64,000 nt of DNA from Micromonospora humi (GCF_900090105.1 NZ_FMDM01000012.1:177299-241298), one strand, 5' to 3'. Shown: positions 16,068 through 25,567, counted from the first letter of the stretch. Numbers and translations: made by a program. The notes: generated by a model not told the origin, from the letters alone.

Positions 16068-17203
16068 CGGTCCGGCACGAGCCGCAGGCCGGCCCGGTCG
16101 GGCCGCACGTGCGGCCCGCTCGACGCGACCGGCGCGGTGGGCGCCCGGGCGGCCCGGACGTGGCGCTCGTCGACCTGGATGCCGAGCCCCGGCAGGTCGC
16201 CGAGGACGATGCCGCCGTCCGCGATCTCCTGGTCCACCGCCAGCCCGAGCGGCCCGGAGAAGTCCTGGACCTCGCAGGCCAGGTGGTTGGGCACCGCGGC
16301 GGCAGCGTGCGCGAGCGGGTTGGTGTGGTATGCCACTGGGCTCACCGGCAGGTCCCGCCCGTGCGCCACCGCGGCCGTGCGCAGGAAGTGGGTGATGCCC
16401 CAGACGCTGCCGGCCTGGACCACGTCGACGGCGTCCGCGTCCAGCAGCGGCCGGTACTGTTCCAGCCCGGTGAGGTTCTCCCCGGTGGCGACGGCGGCCC
16501 GCACGCCGCGGCGCACCGCCGCCAACCCGGCCGCGTCCCACCGGCGCACCGGCTCCTCGACCCAGGCCAGATCGACGGTACGCTCCAGCGCGGCGACGTA
16601 CCGGACGGCCTGCGCGCGGTTCCACGACTCGTTCGCGTCGACCATCAGCGCCGGGTCGGCCGAGTTGCGGCCGAGGACCTCCCGGACCGCCTCCAGCCGC
16701 CGCCGGTCCCGCTCGACGTCGTGGCCGCCCTTGAGTTTGGCGCCGGTGAAGCCGCGCTCGGCGAACCGTTCGTACAACCGCACGAGCGCGTCGTCGTCGA
16801 GGGCGATGTCGAGTCCGGAGGCGTAACCGGGGACGAAGCGGTCCGCGGCGCCGAGGGTGCGCCAGAGCGGCTCGTCGGCCGCCTTCGCCTTGAGGTCCCA
16901 CAGCGCCATGTCGAGCGCGCCGATCGTGCCGAACGTCGCGCCCGCGTGGCCGGTCTTGAACACCTGGTTCAGCATCCGGTCGTAGAGCGTCGGCGCGGCC
17001 CGTGGATCCCGGCCGTCGACGGCCGGGAAGACGCGGTCCACGTCGGGGTGCGGGCCGACGCCGACCCCCTCCAGGCCGACGTCGGTCTCCACGATCAGCA
17101 CGTGCACGTCGGTACGCGGGCCCGGCATCACGCCGTTGGCGTCGCCGGTCAACCGTCCCCAGTCGTGCGTGGTGGTCAGGCTGCGCCAGCCGGTGACCTT
17201 CAC
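16064..17203 (-). CDS. Enolase-superfamily sugar-acid dehydratase (mandelate racemase / galactonate dehydratase-like)
   Basis: Cytoplasmic TIM-barrel enzyme of 379 residues that probably dehydrates a sugar acid to a 2-keto-3-deoxy acid. Visible: the N-terminal capping domain with IVETDVGLEGVG, GALDMALWDLKAKAADEPLW, a KxK base motif (AKLKGG), metal ligands in DANESWN, WVEEPV and GEN, and late His residues near VAYHTNP. It lies 27 bases downstream of the beta-helix enzyme gene on the same strand, so it may process what that enzyme releases. Exact substrate not determinable. Confidence 0.82.
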   Translation of the reverse strand: MKVTGWRSLTTTHDWGRLTGDANGVMPGPRTDVHVLIVETDVGLEGVGVGPHPDVDRVFPAVDGRDPRAAPTLYDRMLNQVFKTGHAGATFGTIGALDMALWDLKAKAADEPLWRTLGAADRFVPGYASGLDIALDDDALVRLYERFAERGFTGAKLKGGHDVERDRRRLEAVREVLGRNSADPALMVDANESWNRAQAVRYVAALERTVDLAWVEEPVRRWDAAGLAAVRRGVRAAVATGENLTGLEQYRPLLDADAVDVVQAGSVWGITHFLRTAAVAHGRDLPVSPVAYHTNPLAHAAAAVPNHLACEVQDFSGPLGLAVDQEIADGGIVLGDLPGLGIQVDERHVRAARAPTAPVASSGPHVRPDRAGLRLVPDR

Positions 17204-17230
17204 GTCATCTCCTCGTCGCCGCTCGCCGGC

Positions 17231-19627
17231 TCATCCGCGCAGGCTCCACCGCTGGTTGGCGCCGCCGTTGCAGGTCCAGAGGATGAGCTTGGTGCCGTTG
17301 GCGGTGCCGGCGGCGTTGGCGTCCAGGCACAGGCCGGACTGCTGGCCGGTGATGGTGCCGTTGGTGTTGACGGTCCACTGCTGGTTGGTCTGGCCGTTGC
17401 AGTCCCAGATGATCACGGCGGTGCCGTTGCTGGTGCCCTGGCCGTTGGCGTCCAGGCACTTGGTGCCGTACACCTGGAGTTGCCGGCCGGAGGTGACGGT
17501 GAAGCGTTGGCCGGTGGCGCCGCCGCAGTCCCAGAGCTGGACCTGGGTGCCGTTGGTGGTCGACGAGTTGGGCACGTCCACGCACCGGCCGGACTGCGCG
17601 CCGACGATCTGTTGGGCGGTGCCGGTGGGCGGCGGGGTGGTCGGTCCGCCGGTGCCCTGCGGGCCGGCGTTGTTGATCACGGTCTGCGCGCCGGCCGGCC
17701 AGGCGCCGTTGGTCACGACCGTGTTGCCGGACACGACGTTGCCCCGGTCGCCGTTGGTGACGTTGGTGCTGTTGTTCGTCGACCAGTTGTTGGTGAGCGT
17801 CCAGTTGCCCATGTTCTCGCCGCCCCAGTAGTTGGCGGTGGCCCAGGTGCCGGTGTTCGAGAACACGTTGTTGGTGACGGTGTAGTACTTGGAGCCCTCG
17901 TCGAAGTAGACGCCGAAGTAGCCGTTGGTCCGCAGGCAGTGGTTCTCGCTGATCAACGCGTTCGGGTTCCAGCCCAGGGTGTAGATGCACCCGCCGTCGT
18001 TCATCTGCTGCATCACGTCGTGGATGTAGTTGCCGACCACCCGGGTGTTGGACGCGGTCGTGGGCGTGCTGTAGCGGGGCTGGTAGTTGTAGAGGCCGCG
18101 GTTGGCGTACTCGGTGTTGCCGCCGGCGTCGTTGGCGCCCCAGCCGTATCCGATCGTCATGCCGGAGTACGGCATGTTGTAGACCTCGTTGTGGCTGATC
18201 GTGGCGTTGGTGACGTAGGTCGGCAGCACCGAGCTGACGCCCCGGTAGTCCAGGCCGAGGTCGTGGATCCGGTTGTTGCTGACGGTGATGTCCCGGTTGG
18301 TCATCCGGGTGTCGCTCGGGTGGTGCGCGTCGGCCCGGACGCCACCGATGACGAAGCCGCCGGCGGCGTTGCGGGCGATCTCGGAGCGGGTGACCGTGAT
18401 GCCGCTGGCGCCCAGGCCCACGCCGGTGGCGTGCGCGTTGGCGTCGTTGCCGATGCCGATGGCGGTCTGGCCCAGGTTGACGAACTGGGAGTCGCTGAAC
18501 GTGATGGTGTTGGCGGCCGAGACCTGCACCGCGGCGGGCATCTGCGACCAGCTCGGCCGGGCCGCCTCGAACTGCTGGCAGCCGGAGGTGCAGGAGCCGA
18601 ACCCGGGCCAGGACCAGGTGCCGGCGATGTACGAGCCGGTCTGCTGGTCGACCCAGCCCTGGTTGCCGCTGGGGCCGAGCCAGCTGGTGCCGGTGAAGGT
18701 GATGCCGGAGAACGCGATGTGGTGCGCCGGGTTCGCGTAGCTGCCGCCGATGTTCACCAGCGACTGCACCTGCGGGAACTCGACGTCGACGCTGCTCATG
18801 TTCTGGCCGGGGCGGGGGATGTAGTAGAGCGTGCCGGCGCCCGGGTCGACGTACCACTCGCCGGGGGAGTCGAGGAACTCGTATGCGTTGGTCAGGTAGA
18901 ACGGGCCGGCCCGGAACGGGTTCATCAGGGTGTCGTAGCCGAAGTTGTTGTTGTTCCAGGCCGGCTGCCGCATGGTGAGCAGCCCGCCGCTGATGCTCTG
19001 CACGGGCGAGTAGCGGTCGGTGAAGGAGTTGATTCCCTCGACCTCCATCCGGCCCGGGTTGGCCAGGTTGTTCAGGTAGTTGAGGTTGCCGTTGGTGATC
19101 CGCAGGCCGGTGGCCGAGGCGCTGAAGTCCGACCGGTTGGCCTGGGTGCGGGCCCGGGTGGCGAGCTGGCCGTCGACGTAGAGCTGCCGGGTGTCCTGCC
19201 CGGCGCCGACCCCCGCCTTCCAGATGTTGCGGCCGGCGTCGGCGACCGACCAGCCGGTCACCTGCTTCGCCCCGCTGATCACCGGGTGCGCTCCGGAGGC
19301 GGCCTGCCAGCGCACGGTGTGCCCGTTCGTGCCGGAGTCGGCGGCGCCGAACGTCAGCGGTGCGGTGACCCGGTAGACGCCGTCGGCGAGTTCCACCACG
19401 ATGTCGTCCGCCATCCCCGGTGCCGTGGCGCGGACGGTGGACTGCGCGGTCGCCAGCGAGCAGGGCTGGGACGCGGAGCAGGCGGTGCCGGTGCCGCCGG
19501 GCGACGCGTGGAGGGTGGTGACGGCGGCCGACGCGGACGAGGCGAAGGCCGCCACGGCGACGCCGGCCAGCACCGTCGCCAGCGCGAGGCCGGTCGCGGC
19601 CGGCCGGCGCAGGGCGGATGGGTTCAC
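17231..19627 (-). CDS. Secreted right-handed beta-helix enzyme (GH141-like) with C-terminal CBM13
   Basis: Exported protein of 798 residues. Signal peptide about 1-34, then LHASPGGTGTACSASQPCSL, a typical opening of beta-helix polysaccharide enzymes. The core of about 600 residues has repeated Asn-rich rungs (for example VSNNRIHDLGLDYRG and VYNMPYSGMTIGYGWG). RQLYVDGQLATRAR and GEWYVDPGAGTLYYIPR resemble GH141-type fucosidase/xylanase proteins. A ricin-type CBM13 of three lobes ends the protein (QSGRCVDVPNSS, GTKCLDANGQG, QSGLCLDANAAG). The GTG start has GGAGG five bases upstream. Family assignment is tentative; the beta-helix and CBM13 are clear. Confidence 0.78.
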   Translation of the reverse strand: MNPSALRRPAATGLALATVLAGVAVAAFASSASAAVTTLHASPGGTGTACSASQPCSLATAQSTVRATAPGMADDIVVELADGVYRVTAPLTFGAADSGTNGHTVRWQAASGAHPVISGAKQVTGWSVADAGRNIWKAGVGAGQDTRQLYVDGQLATRARTQANRSDFSASATGLRITNGNLNYLNNLANPGRMEVEGINSFTDRYSPVQSISGGLLTMRQPAWNNNNFGYDTLMNPFRAGPFYLTNAYEFLDSPGEWYVDPGAGTLYYIPRPGQNMSSVDVEFPQVQSLVNIGGSYANPAHHIAFSGITFTGTSWLGPSGNQGWVDQQTGSYIAGTWSWPGFGSCTSGCQQFEAARPSWSQMPAAVQVSAANTITFSDSQFVNLGQTAIGIGNDANAHATGVGLGASGITVTRSEIARNAAGGFVIGGVRADAHHPSDTRMTNRDITVSNNRIHDLGLDYRGVSSVLPTYVTNATISHNEVYNMPYSGMTIGYGWGANDAGGNTEYANRGLYNYQPRYSTPTTASNTRVVGNYIHDVMQQMNDGGCIYTLGWNPNALISENHCLRTNGYFGVYFDEGSKYYTVTNNVFSNTGTWATANYWGGENMGNWTLTNNWSTNNSTNVTNGDRGNVVSGNTVVTNGAWPAGAQTVINNAGPQGTGGPTTPPPTGTAQQIVGAQSGRCVDVPNSSTTNGTQVQLWDCGGATGQRFTVTSGRQLQVYGTKCLDANGQGTSNGTAVIIWDCNGQTNQQWTVNTNGTITGQQSGLCLDANAAGTANGTKLILWTCNGGANQRWSLRG
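17245..17462 (-). repeat. CBM13 DNA block nearly identical to 32952-33169 (copy A)
   Basis: 218 bases coding for two CBM13 lobes match 32952-33169 at all but one position (17365 against 33072). Neighbouring lobes of the same genes differ much more, which suggests recent gene conversion or domain copying. Confidence 0.9.
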
Positions 19628-19670
19628 GGAAGCCTCCACGACGTATCGACGACAATAGGTATGACGTCTC

Positions 19671-19699
19671 ATGTTAAGAACCGGTGTCGGCGGGGTCAA
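19671..19699 (-). promoter_or_regulatory. Promoter of the beta-helix enzyme gene
   Basis: Minus-strand TTGACC (19694-19699) and TAACAT (19671-19676) are spaced by 17 bases, a good primary-sigma pattern. The start codon lies 44 bases after the -10. It shares the intergenic region with the LacI promoter. Confidence 0.6.
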
Positions 19700-19724
19700 C
19701 ATCGAGAGTCATCTATTGCGTGCG

Positions 19725-19779
19725 TTGACAGTCGTGAGCGACCCGCCCTAGGGTCGTCCCACCAGGTGAACCGATTCGA
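19725..19779 (+). promoter_or_regulatory. Promoter and operator of the LacI-family gene
   Basis: TTGACA (19725-19730) and TAGGGT (19749-19754) are spaced by 18 bases. The 14-base site at 19766-19779 (GTGAACCGATTCGA) matches the operator consensus GCGAATCGATTCGC at 11 positions and sits just past the expected start of transcription, which fits autorepression. Confidence 0.6.
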
Positions 19780-19799
19780 CGACCGTTGCCGGGAGCGGG

Positions 19800-20825
19800 A
19801 TGAACATCGGTGAGATCGCCCGGCGTGCCGGGGTGTCCCGCAGCACCGTGTCCTACGTGCTCAGCGGCAAGCGGCCGGTCTCGGCGGCCACCCGACAGCG
19901 GATCCAGGCCGTCATCGACGAGCTGGACTACCGGCCCAACGCCAGCGCGCGCGCCCTCAAGGAGGGCCGGACCCGCACCCTCGGCCTGGTCATCCCGCCG
20001 GCGAGCCGGCGCCTCACCGACATGCAGCTCGGCTTCGTGGCCAGCGTGGTCGAGGCCGCCGCGCGGGTCGACCTGGACGTGCTGCTGTCGCCGTCCGGCG
20101 GCGACCACGACCGGTCCTTCGAACGGATCGTCACCGGCCGCCGGGTCGACGGCGTGGTCCTGATGGAGATCCGCCTCACCGACGAGCGGGTGACCCGGCT
20201 CGAGCAGACCGGCCTGCCGTTCGTGACCATCGGCCGCACCGCCCGGCCGCACGGGATGAGCTGGGTGGACGTGGACTACGGCGGCCTGATCGCCAGCTGC
20301 GTGCACCACCTGGCCGACCTGGGGCACCGGCACGTGGCCCTGGTCAACCGGTCGGCCGAGCTGGTCGCCGCCGGCTACGGCCCGGGCAGCCGCGCGTCGG
20401 CCGGCTTCGCCGAGGCGACAGCGGAACGCGGGCTGGTCGGCGTGGACGTGTGCTGCGGCGACGACGTGGCCGCCGGTGAGGCGTGCGTCGAGGAACTGCT
20501 CGCCACCCACCCCGAGGTCACCGCCGTGGCCACCGTCAACGAGGCGGCCCTGCCCGGCATGCAGCGGGCGCTGGAGAGCGCCGGGCTGGTGGTGCCGCGC
20601 GACTTCTCGCTCACCGGCGTCGCGGCGCGGCACTGGGCGGAGAACTTCCGGCCCTCGCTGACCGCGGCGGACGTGCCGATCGTCGACATGGGCGCGGAGG
20701 CGGTGTCGCTCCTGCTGGAGCGCATCGCCGCGCCCGACACCGCACCGCGGCACCGGCTCTACCGGCCGCCGATCTCGCTGCGCGCCAGCACCGGTCCGGT
20801 GCCGGCGGCCCGCGGCGCGCGCTGA
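19800..20825 (+). CDS. LacI-family transcriptional repressor
   Basis: Regulator of 341 residues. The N-terminal HTH reads NIGEIARRAGVSRSTVSYVLSGKRPVS, followed by the hinge helix YRPNASARALKEG. The rest is a periplasmic-binding-protein-like sensor domain with LGLVIPP, GRRVDGVVLMEIR and VDVDYGGLIASCVHHLADLGHRHVALV. It starts at ATG after GGGAG. It converges on the GH63-like gene that ends the importer operon. Its probable operator also occurs at the importer and clan GH-A enzyme promoters, so it likely represses uptake and use of a plant-derived oligosaccharide until that sugar binds. Confidence 0.9.
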   Translation: MNIGEIARRAGVSRSTVSYVLSGKRPVSAATRQRIQAVIDELDYRPNASARALKEGRTRTLGLVIPPASRRLTDMQLGFVASVVEAAARVDLDVLLSPSGGDHDRSFERIVTGRRVDGVVLMEIRLTDERVTRLEQTGLPFVTIGRTARPHGMSWVDVDYGGLIASCVHHLADLGHRHVALVNRSAELVAAGYGPGSRASAGFAEATAERGLVGVDVCCGDDVAAGEACVEELLATHPEVTAVATVNEAALPGMQRALESAGLVVPRDFSLTGVAARHWAENFRPSLTAADVPIVDMGAEAVSLLLERIAAPDTAPRHRLYRPPISLRASTGPVPAARGAR

Positions 20826-20845
20826 CGGCGTACCCCCGTGGCCGC

Positions 20846-22558
20846 TCATCCCCGCGCGGCCCGCCGCCGGCGGTCGTCGCCGGCGAGCAGGAGATAGCCG
20901 CTCGCGGTCCAGGTGTACGCGCGGTCCCGCAGGCCCGCGCCGGTCTTGGCGTCGAAGTTCTCGGCGAAGCCGGACCGCTCGCACAGGATCCGGAACCGCC
21001 GGCTGATCTCGTCGGCGAGCCCGGGGTGCCCGGCCCGGCGCAACCCGTCCTCCACCAGGACGGTGGCCGGGGCCCAGATCGGGCCGCGCCAGTAGCCGTC
21101 GGCCAGGTGGTGCGGCGAGTCCAGCGGCTCGGTGGCGAGGCCGTGCTCGGTGAGGTGGGCCTCCACGCGTCGGGCCAGGGCCGCCGCCACGCCCGCCGGA
21201 AGGTCCGCACCGAGCACGACGGGCATGAGGTCGAGCAGGCTGGTGCCGGATCTTCTCCGCCCGGTCCACGGGTCGCGCGCGGTGAACCGCTCACCGGTCC
21301 ACAGCTCGCCCAGCAACGCGTCGCGCACCTCGCCGGCGACGCCGGCCCATCGGGTCGCCTCGTCCGGGCGGTCCAGCTCGGTGGCCAGCTCCGCGAGGTA
21401 CGCCAGCTGCGTCACCAGGAACGCGGCCAGGTCCGGCGCCTCCACCACCGGGCCGGCGTCGAACGTGGTGGCGTTGTCCCAGCCGCTGTCGTTGCCGTGC
21501 TGGTAGTGCGGCAGCCGCCGGCCGGGTGCCCGCCGGTGCTCCAGCCAGAACGTGGTCCAGCGGGCCAGCCGCCGGTAGACCTCGGCCAGCTCGTCCCGGG
21601 GCACCGGTCGGCCCGACCGCTGCCGCAACTGCCGCACCGCCCAGCCGTGGATGGGCGGCTTGACGAAGTTGTGCAGGATCTCCGAGTGCGTCACGGAGTC
21701 CGGCAGCGCGCCGGCCGGGTCCTGGTGGTCGAACGGCAGGTGGAACTGGTGCCAGGCGAGGTCGGTGTGCCCGGCCGCGAGGGCGAGCGCGTTGAAGCAG
21801 TGGTCCCAGCTCCACACCTTGTTCATCCAGTGCTTCGACATCAGGGTGGCCGGTCGGGTGACGAAGCCGGCCGGCGCCACCGTGGCCGACCACAGCACGT
21901 ACGCGGCCAGTTCGGCGGCCGGCGTCTCCGGGTCGCGCCAGGGGGCGACCGCGTCGACGAACGCCGCGAAGTCGGCCCGTCCGGCGTCCACCAGGCCGTC
22001 GAAGTCCCCACTCGACACGTACGGCTCGGCGGCCGTGGCGTACTCCTCGATCGCGATCTCCCACGGTCGGTCGGCGGGCAGGACCAGGCCGCGCTCGGCG
22101 GTGCCGAGGGCCTGCGTGCCGACGGTGCCGGCGGCCCCGGTGAGCACGGTGACCCGGTAGCGGCGGCCGGTCTCGTAGGAGGTGAACACGAACGCGGAGG
22201 TCACCGGGTCGTGGTAGAGGTAGGTCCCGCTGAACGGGGTGAGGGTGGTGGCGGCGGCGGTGATCCGCAGCCCGGCGCCACGGCCGCGCAGCCGCACCGT
22301 GTCCGGGCCGGCGAAGGTCAGCTCGACCCGGCCGGCCCGGTCGTGCCAGCCCAGCAACGCCGGCCGGGCCGCCACCGTGGCGTCGGCCGACGGGGCGAAC
22401 CGCAGCACCGGGTGCATGCCGTTGCGGTGCGAGACCAGGTGCAGGTCCTCGGCGTAGCGGTTCTCGGCGACCACGGGGGAGACGCTGAGCCAGGAGCCGC
22501 GGTGGCTGAAGGGAATCTCCCGGACGGAGAAGGTCGGACCGGTGGGGGCGACGGTCAT
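20846..22558 (-). CDS. GH63/MGH1-like intracellular glycosidase
   Basis: Protein of 570 residues without a signal peptide. The N-terminal half is a beta-sandwich-like region. The second half is an (alpha/alpha)6 barrel with WSWDHCFNALALA (likely general acid Asp), HYQHGNDSGWDNATTFD, DGYWRGPIWAPATV and SGFAENFDAKTG (likely base Glu). These motifs are characteristic of GH63 and related mannosylglycerate-hydrolase-like enzymes. As the last gene of the importer operon it probably splits the imported oligosaccharide in the cytoplasm. ATG 22558 follows AAAGG; the longer open frame upstream overlaps the permease and is not the gene. Confidence 0.82.
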   Translation of the reverse strand: MTVAPTGPTFSVREIPFSHRGSWLSVSPVVAENRYAEDLHLVSHRNGMHPVLRFAPSADATVAARPALLGWHDRAGRVELTFAGPDTVRLRGRGAGLRITAAATTLTPFSGTYLYHDPVTSAFVFTSYETGRRYRVTVLTGAAGTVGTQALGTAERGLVLPADRPWEIAIEEYATAAEPYVSSGDFDGLVDAGRADFAAFVDAVAPWRDPETPAAELAAYVLWSATVAPAGFVTRPATLMSKHWMNKVWSWDHCFNALALAAGHTDLAWHQFHLPFDHQDPAGALPDSVTHSEILHNFVKPPIHGWAVRQLRQRSGRPVPRDELAEVYRRLARWTTFWLEHRRAPGRRLPHYQHGNDSGWDNATTFDAGPVVEAPDLAAFLVTQLAYLAELATELDRPDEATRWAGVAGEVRDALLGELWTGERFTARDPWTGRRRSGTSLLDLMPVVLGADLPAGVAAALARRVEAHLTEHGLATEPLDSPHHLADGYWRGPIWAPATVLVEDGLRRAGHPGLADEISRRFRILCERSGFAENFDAKTGAGLRDRAYTWTASGYLLLAGDDRRRRAARG

Positions 22559-22590
22559 CGGGATGGCTGCCTTTCTGGCGTGCGGACGGG

Positions 22591-23418
22591 TCAGTCCTTG
22601 ACCGCGCCGGCCGTCACGCCGGCGGCGACGTACCGCTGGGCCACGACCAGCAGGACGGTGGCGGGGACCGAGGCGACCACGGCGGTGGCCATGATCGCGT
22701 TCCATTCCTGGTTGTTGTTGCCGATGTAGCGGTAGATGCCGAGGGTGATCGGCCGGCTGACGCCGCCGGCGTCCAGGGTGGACGCGAAGAGGAAGTCCGA
22801 CCAGGCCCAGAGGAAGGCGAACAGGGACACGGTGATGATCGAGCCGCGGCTCAACGGCAGCACCACCGACCGGAACGTCCGCCACCGGCCGGCGCCGTCC
22901 ACCAGCGCGGCCTGCAACACCTCGTCGGGGATGCCGGACATGAACGCCGTGAAGATCAACACCCCGAAGGGTACGGCGATGGTGGAGTCGGCCAGCACCA
23001 GCCCGGCGGCCGAGTTCAGCACCCCGAGGCGCAGATAGATGGCGTAGAACCCCATCGCCATGATGATCCCGGGGATCATCTGCGCGATCAGCAGCACGAA
23101 GCTCAGCGCGCCGCCGCCGGGCGGGCGCAGCTTGGCCAGGGCGTACCCGGCGGGCGCGGCGAGGGCCACGGTCAGCGCCACGGTGCCGAGCCCGATGAGC
23201 AGGCTGGTGCCGAGATACGGCACCTGCTCGTGCAGCACCACCCGGTAGCCCTCGACGGTGCCGTCGACCGGGAACAGGTGCGGCGGGTCGGCCCGCAGGT
23301 CGCGGTCGCGGGTGAACGAGACGTTGACCATCCAGTAGACCGGGAACAGCATCAGCGCGGTGAACAGCAGCCCCAGCGCGGTCCGCCACCAGGCGGTACG
23401 GGGCGCTCCCCGGGTCAC
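22591..23418 (-). CDS. Sugar ABC transporter permease (MalG type)
   Basis: Inner-membrane subunit of 275 residues with six helices. The ATPase-coupling EAA loop reads LQAALVDGAGRWRTFRSVVLPLSRG. The N-terminal FPVYWMVNVSFT is typical of MalG-type proteins. The GTG start overlaps the stop of the preceding permease as GTGA, so the two are translationally coupled. Together they form the carbohydrate channel fed by the lipoprotein encoded upstream. Confidence 0.92.
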   Translation of the reverse strand: MTRGAPRTAWWRTALGLLFTALMLFPVYWMVNVSFTRDRDLRADPPHLFPVDGTVEGYRVVLHEQVPYLGTSLLIGLGTVALTVALAAPAGYALAKLRPPGGGALSFVLLIAQMIPGIIMAMGFYAIYLRLGVLNSAAGLVLADSTIAVPFGVLIFTAFMSGIPDEVLQAALVDGAGRWRTFRSVVLPLSRGSIITVSLFAFLWAWSDFLFASTLDAGGVSRPITLGIYRYIGNNNQEWNAIMATAVVASVPATVLLVVAQRYVAAGVTAGAVKD

Positions 23419-24293
23419 CACCGCGGCCTCCGCTGGGCCCGGGCGTAGGCCAACCCGCCGATCAGGGCGGCCACGATCAGCAGGTTGCCGACCGCGGCGC
23501 CCGGCCCGAACTCGGGCAGCAGGCTGCCGAAGCCGAGCCGGTAGGACCAGGTGGCGAACGTCGTCGACGAGTCCGTCGGCCCGCCCCGGGTCATGATCCA
23601 GACAAGGTCGAAGACCTTCAGCGTGTAGATCAGGCCGAGCAGCAGCGTGATCGCCGACACCGGGCGCAGCAGCGGGAACGTAATCCGCCAGAACCGTTGC
23701 GTCCCGCTCGCCCCGTCCAGCGCCGCGGCCTCGTACACGTCGTCCGGGATCGCCTGCAGGCCGCTGTGCAGCACGACCAGGTTGAACGGGATGCCGATCC
23801 AGATGTTCGCGATGATCACCGAGAGCAGCGACCAGCGCGGCGATGTCAGCCAGTTGACCGGGTCGAGCCCCACCGCGCCGAGCGCGGCGTTGACCACGCC
23901 GGCCTCGCTGTTGAGCATCCACGACCAGGTCGAGGCCGAGACGATCAACGGCAGCAGCCACGGTACGAGGAACAGCGCCCGCAGCGTCCGCGACAGCGGG
24001 AAGTGCCTGTGGAAGAAGACCGCGAGCGCCAGCCCGAGGGTGAACTGGCACAGCAGCGACACCGCGGTGAAGACCGCCGTGTGCGCCAGCGCCGGCCCGA
24101 AGGTCGGATGGGTCACCACGTCCCGGTAGTTGTCCAGCCCGGCGAACGGGGCGCCGCCGGAGACGAACGACCGGACGGTGTAGCGCCGCAGGCTCAGCTC
24201 GACGTTGCGGTAGAGCGGGTAGGCGTAGAAGGCCAGCAGGTAGAGGGTCACCGGGGCGAGGAAGGCCCAGGCGGTCCACCGGTTGCGGCTCAC
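23415..24293 (-). CDS. Sugar ABC transporter permease (MalF type)
   Basis: Inner-membrane subunit of 292 residues, with a first helix WAFLAPVTLYLLAFYAYPLYRN and five more. The EAA loop is VYEAAALDGASGTQRFWRITFPLL. It starts at a GTG four bases after the stop of the binding-protein gene and ends in a GTGA overlap with the second permease. No ATPase gene adjoins; actinobacterial CUT1 importers commonly share one MsiK-type ATPase encoded elsewhere. Confidence 0.92.
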   Translation of the reverse strand: MSRNRWTAWAFLAPVTLYLLAFYAYPLYRNVELSLRRYTVRSFVSGGAPFAGLDNYRDVVTHPTFGPALAHTAVFTAVSLLCQFTLGLALAVFFHRHFPLSRTLRALFLVPWLLPLIVSASTWSWMLNSEAGVVNAALGAVGLDPVNWLTSPRWSLLSVIIANIWIGIPFNLVVLHSGLQAIPDDVYEAAALDGASGTQRFWRITFPLLRPVSAITLLLGLIYTLKVFDLVWIMTRGGPTDSSTTFATWSYRLGFGSLLPEFGPGAAVGNLLIVAALIGGLAYARAQRRPRW

Positions 24294-24297
24294 GGCG

Positions 24298-25539
24298 CTA
24301 CTTGGCGGCGGCCGCGTCCTGGGCGGCGGTCAGCGCCGCCTGCGGCGACTTCGAGCCGCTCAACGCGCCCTGCACGGCCGTCCACAACTGCTCGGAGATC
24401 TTCGGGTACTTCGTGCCGAGGTTGTCGCCGGTGCGGCCCTTGGCGGCGTTCACCGCGTCGACCCACACCGTGAACCCGGGATCCGCCGCGATCTGCTTCT
24501 GCTGCACCGCCGCCACCGGGGCGACGTAGGACAGCGTGGTGTCGGTGGTCAGCAGGTTGTCCGGGTTGGTCAGGCAGGCCACCAACTTCCGCGAGACGTC
24601 GTACCGGCCGGTGTCGCGTTGCACCGGGATCGAGACGAACTCGCCGCCGGTGGGGGCCGGGGCGGTGCCGCCGGCGCTGGCCGGCACCGGGATGATGCCG
24701 TACGCGAAGTCGAGCTTCTCGGCGTTGGCCCGCTGCCAGGTGCCGTTCTCGGTGAACGCGTAGTCGCCGCCGGCGAACTCCTGCCAGCTGGTCGTCTGGG
24801 TGTTGTTGATGACGGAGTTCGGCGCGTACCCCCGGGCCAGCCAGTCCTTCCAGAGGGTCAACGCGGACACCGCCTGCGGTGAGTCCAGCGCGGTCAGTTG
24901 GGCGCCGGAGCCCCAGAACCAGGGCAGGAACTGGAAGCTGCCCTCCTCGGTGCCGATCGCCGAGAACGTGATGCCCTTCTTGCCGGCGCCCTTGACCTTC
25001 GCGAGCGCGGCGGTCAGCGACGGCCAGTCCTTGATCGACGCGACGTCCACCCCGGCCTTGCCCAGCAGATCCTTGTTGTACCAGAGCGCGAGCGTGTTCG
25101 CCCCGATCGGCACCCCGTACGTCCTGCCGTCGAGCTGGCCGGCGCCGAGCAGGTTGGGTGCGGAGGCGGAGGTGTCCAGCTTGGTCTCGTCGGTCGAGGT
25201 CAGCGCGCCGGCCTGGGCGAGTGTCGAGATCACCGGATTGTCGATGATCAGCACGTCGGGGGAGTTGCCCTGCTGCGCGGCCAGCAGCGCCTTGTTGGTC
25301 AGGTCCGTGGTGTCGTAGCCGGTGCGTCGCACTGTCACGCCGGCGGAGCCGCCGCAGCTCTGGAGCAGCTTCTCCCAGTCGGAGCCGCCGGCGAACTGCG
25401 GGTACGGGTCCCAGAGGGTGTACGCGCCGCCGCCGCCCTCCGGCTCGTCGTTCGCGGCGCAGCCGGTGACGGTGGCGGCGACCGTGAGCGCGGTCAGGGC
25501 GACGCCGGCCATGCCCCGCCGCCACGCGGATGTCGTCAT
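24298..25539 (-). CDS. Sugar-binding lipoprotein of the ABC importer
   Basis: Extracellular solute-binding protein of 413 residues. The N-terminal signal ends in a lipobox (VTGC), after which ANDEPEGGG forms a flexible linker. The body has cluster-1 features: NSPDVLIIDNP, YGVPIGANTLALWYNKDLLGKAGVD, FTENGTWQRANAEKLDFAYG and TGGEFVSIPV. It captures the oligosaccharide and delivers it to the two permeases. It is first in the operon, with a strong -35/-10 and an overlapping LacI-type operator just upstream. Confidence 0.92.
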   Translation of the reverse strand: MTTSAWRRGMAGVALTALTVAATVTGCAANDEPEGGGGAYTLWDPYPQFAGGSDWEKLLQSCGGSAGVTVRRTGYDTTDLTNKALLAAQQGNSPDVLIIDNPVISTLAQAGALTSTDETKLDTSASAPNLLGAGQLDGRTYGVPIGANTLALWYNKDLLGKAGVDVASIKDWPSLTAALAKVKGAGKKGITFSAIGTEEGSFQFLPWFWGSGAQLTALDSPQAVSALTLWKDWLARGYAPNSVINNTQTTSWQEFAGGDYAFTENGTWQRANAEKLDFAYGIIPVPASAGGTAPAPTGGEFVSIPVQRDTGRYDVSRKLVACLTNPDNLLTTDTTLSYVAPVAAVQQKQIAADPGFTVWVDAVNAAKGRTGDNLGTKYPKISEQLWTAVQGALSGSKSPQAALTAAQDAAAAK

Positions 25540-25567
25540 GGGTGGTTCCCCTCTCGGAGGCGAGTTA

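Noticed and set aside
15293..19813. A 1506-codon open frame on the plus strand
   Set aside because: It runs antisense to the dehydratase and beta-helix genes and its translation is Arg/Gly/Val-rich low complexity. It is a GC-bias shadow with no ribosome site or motif.
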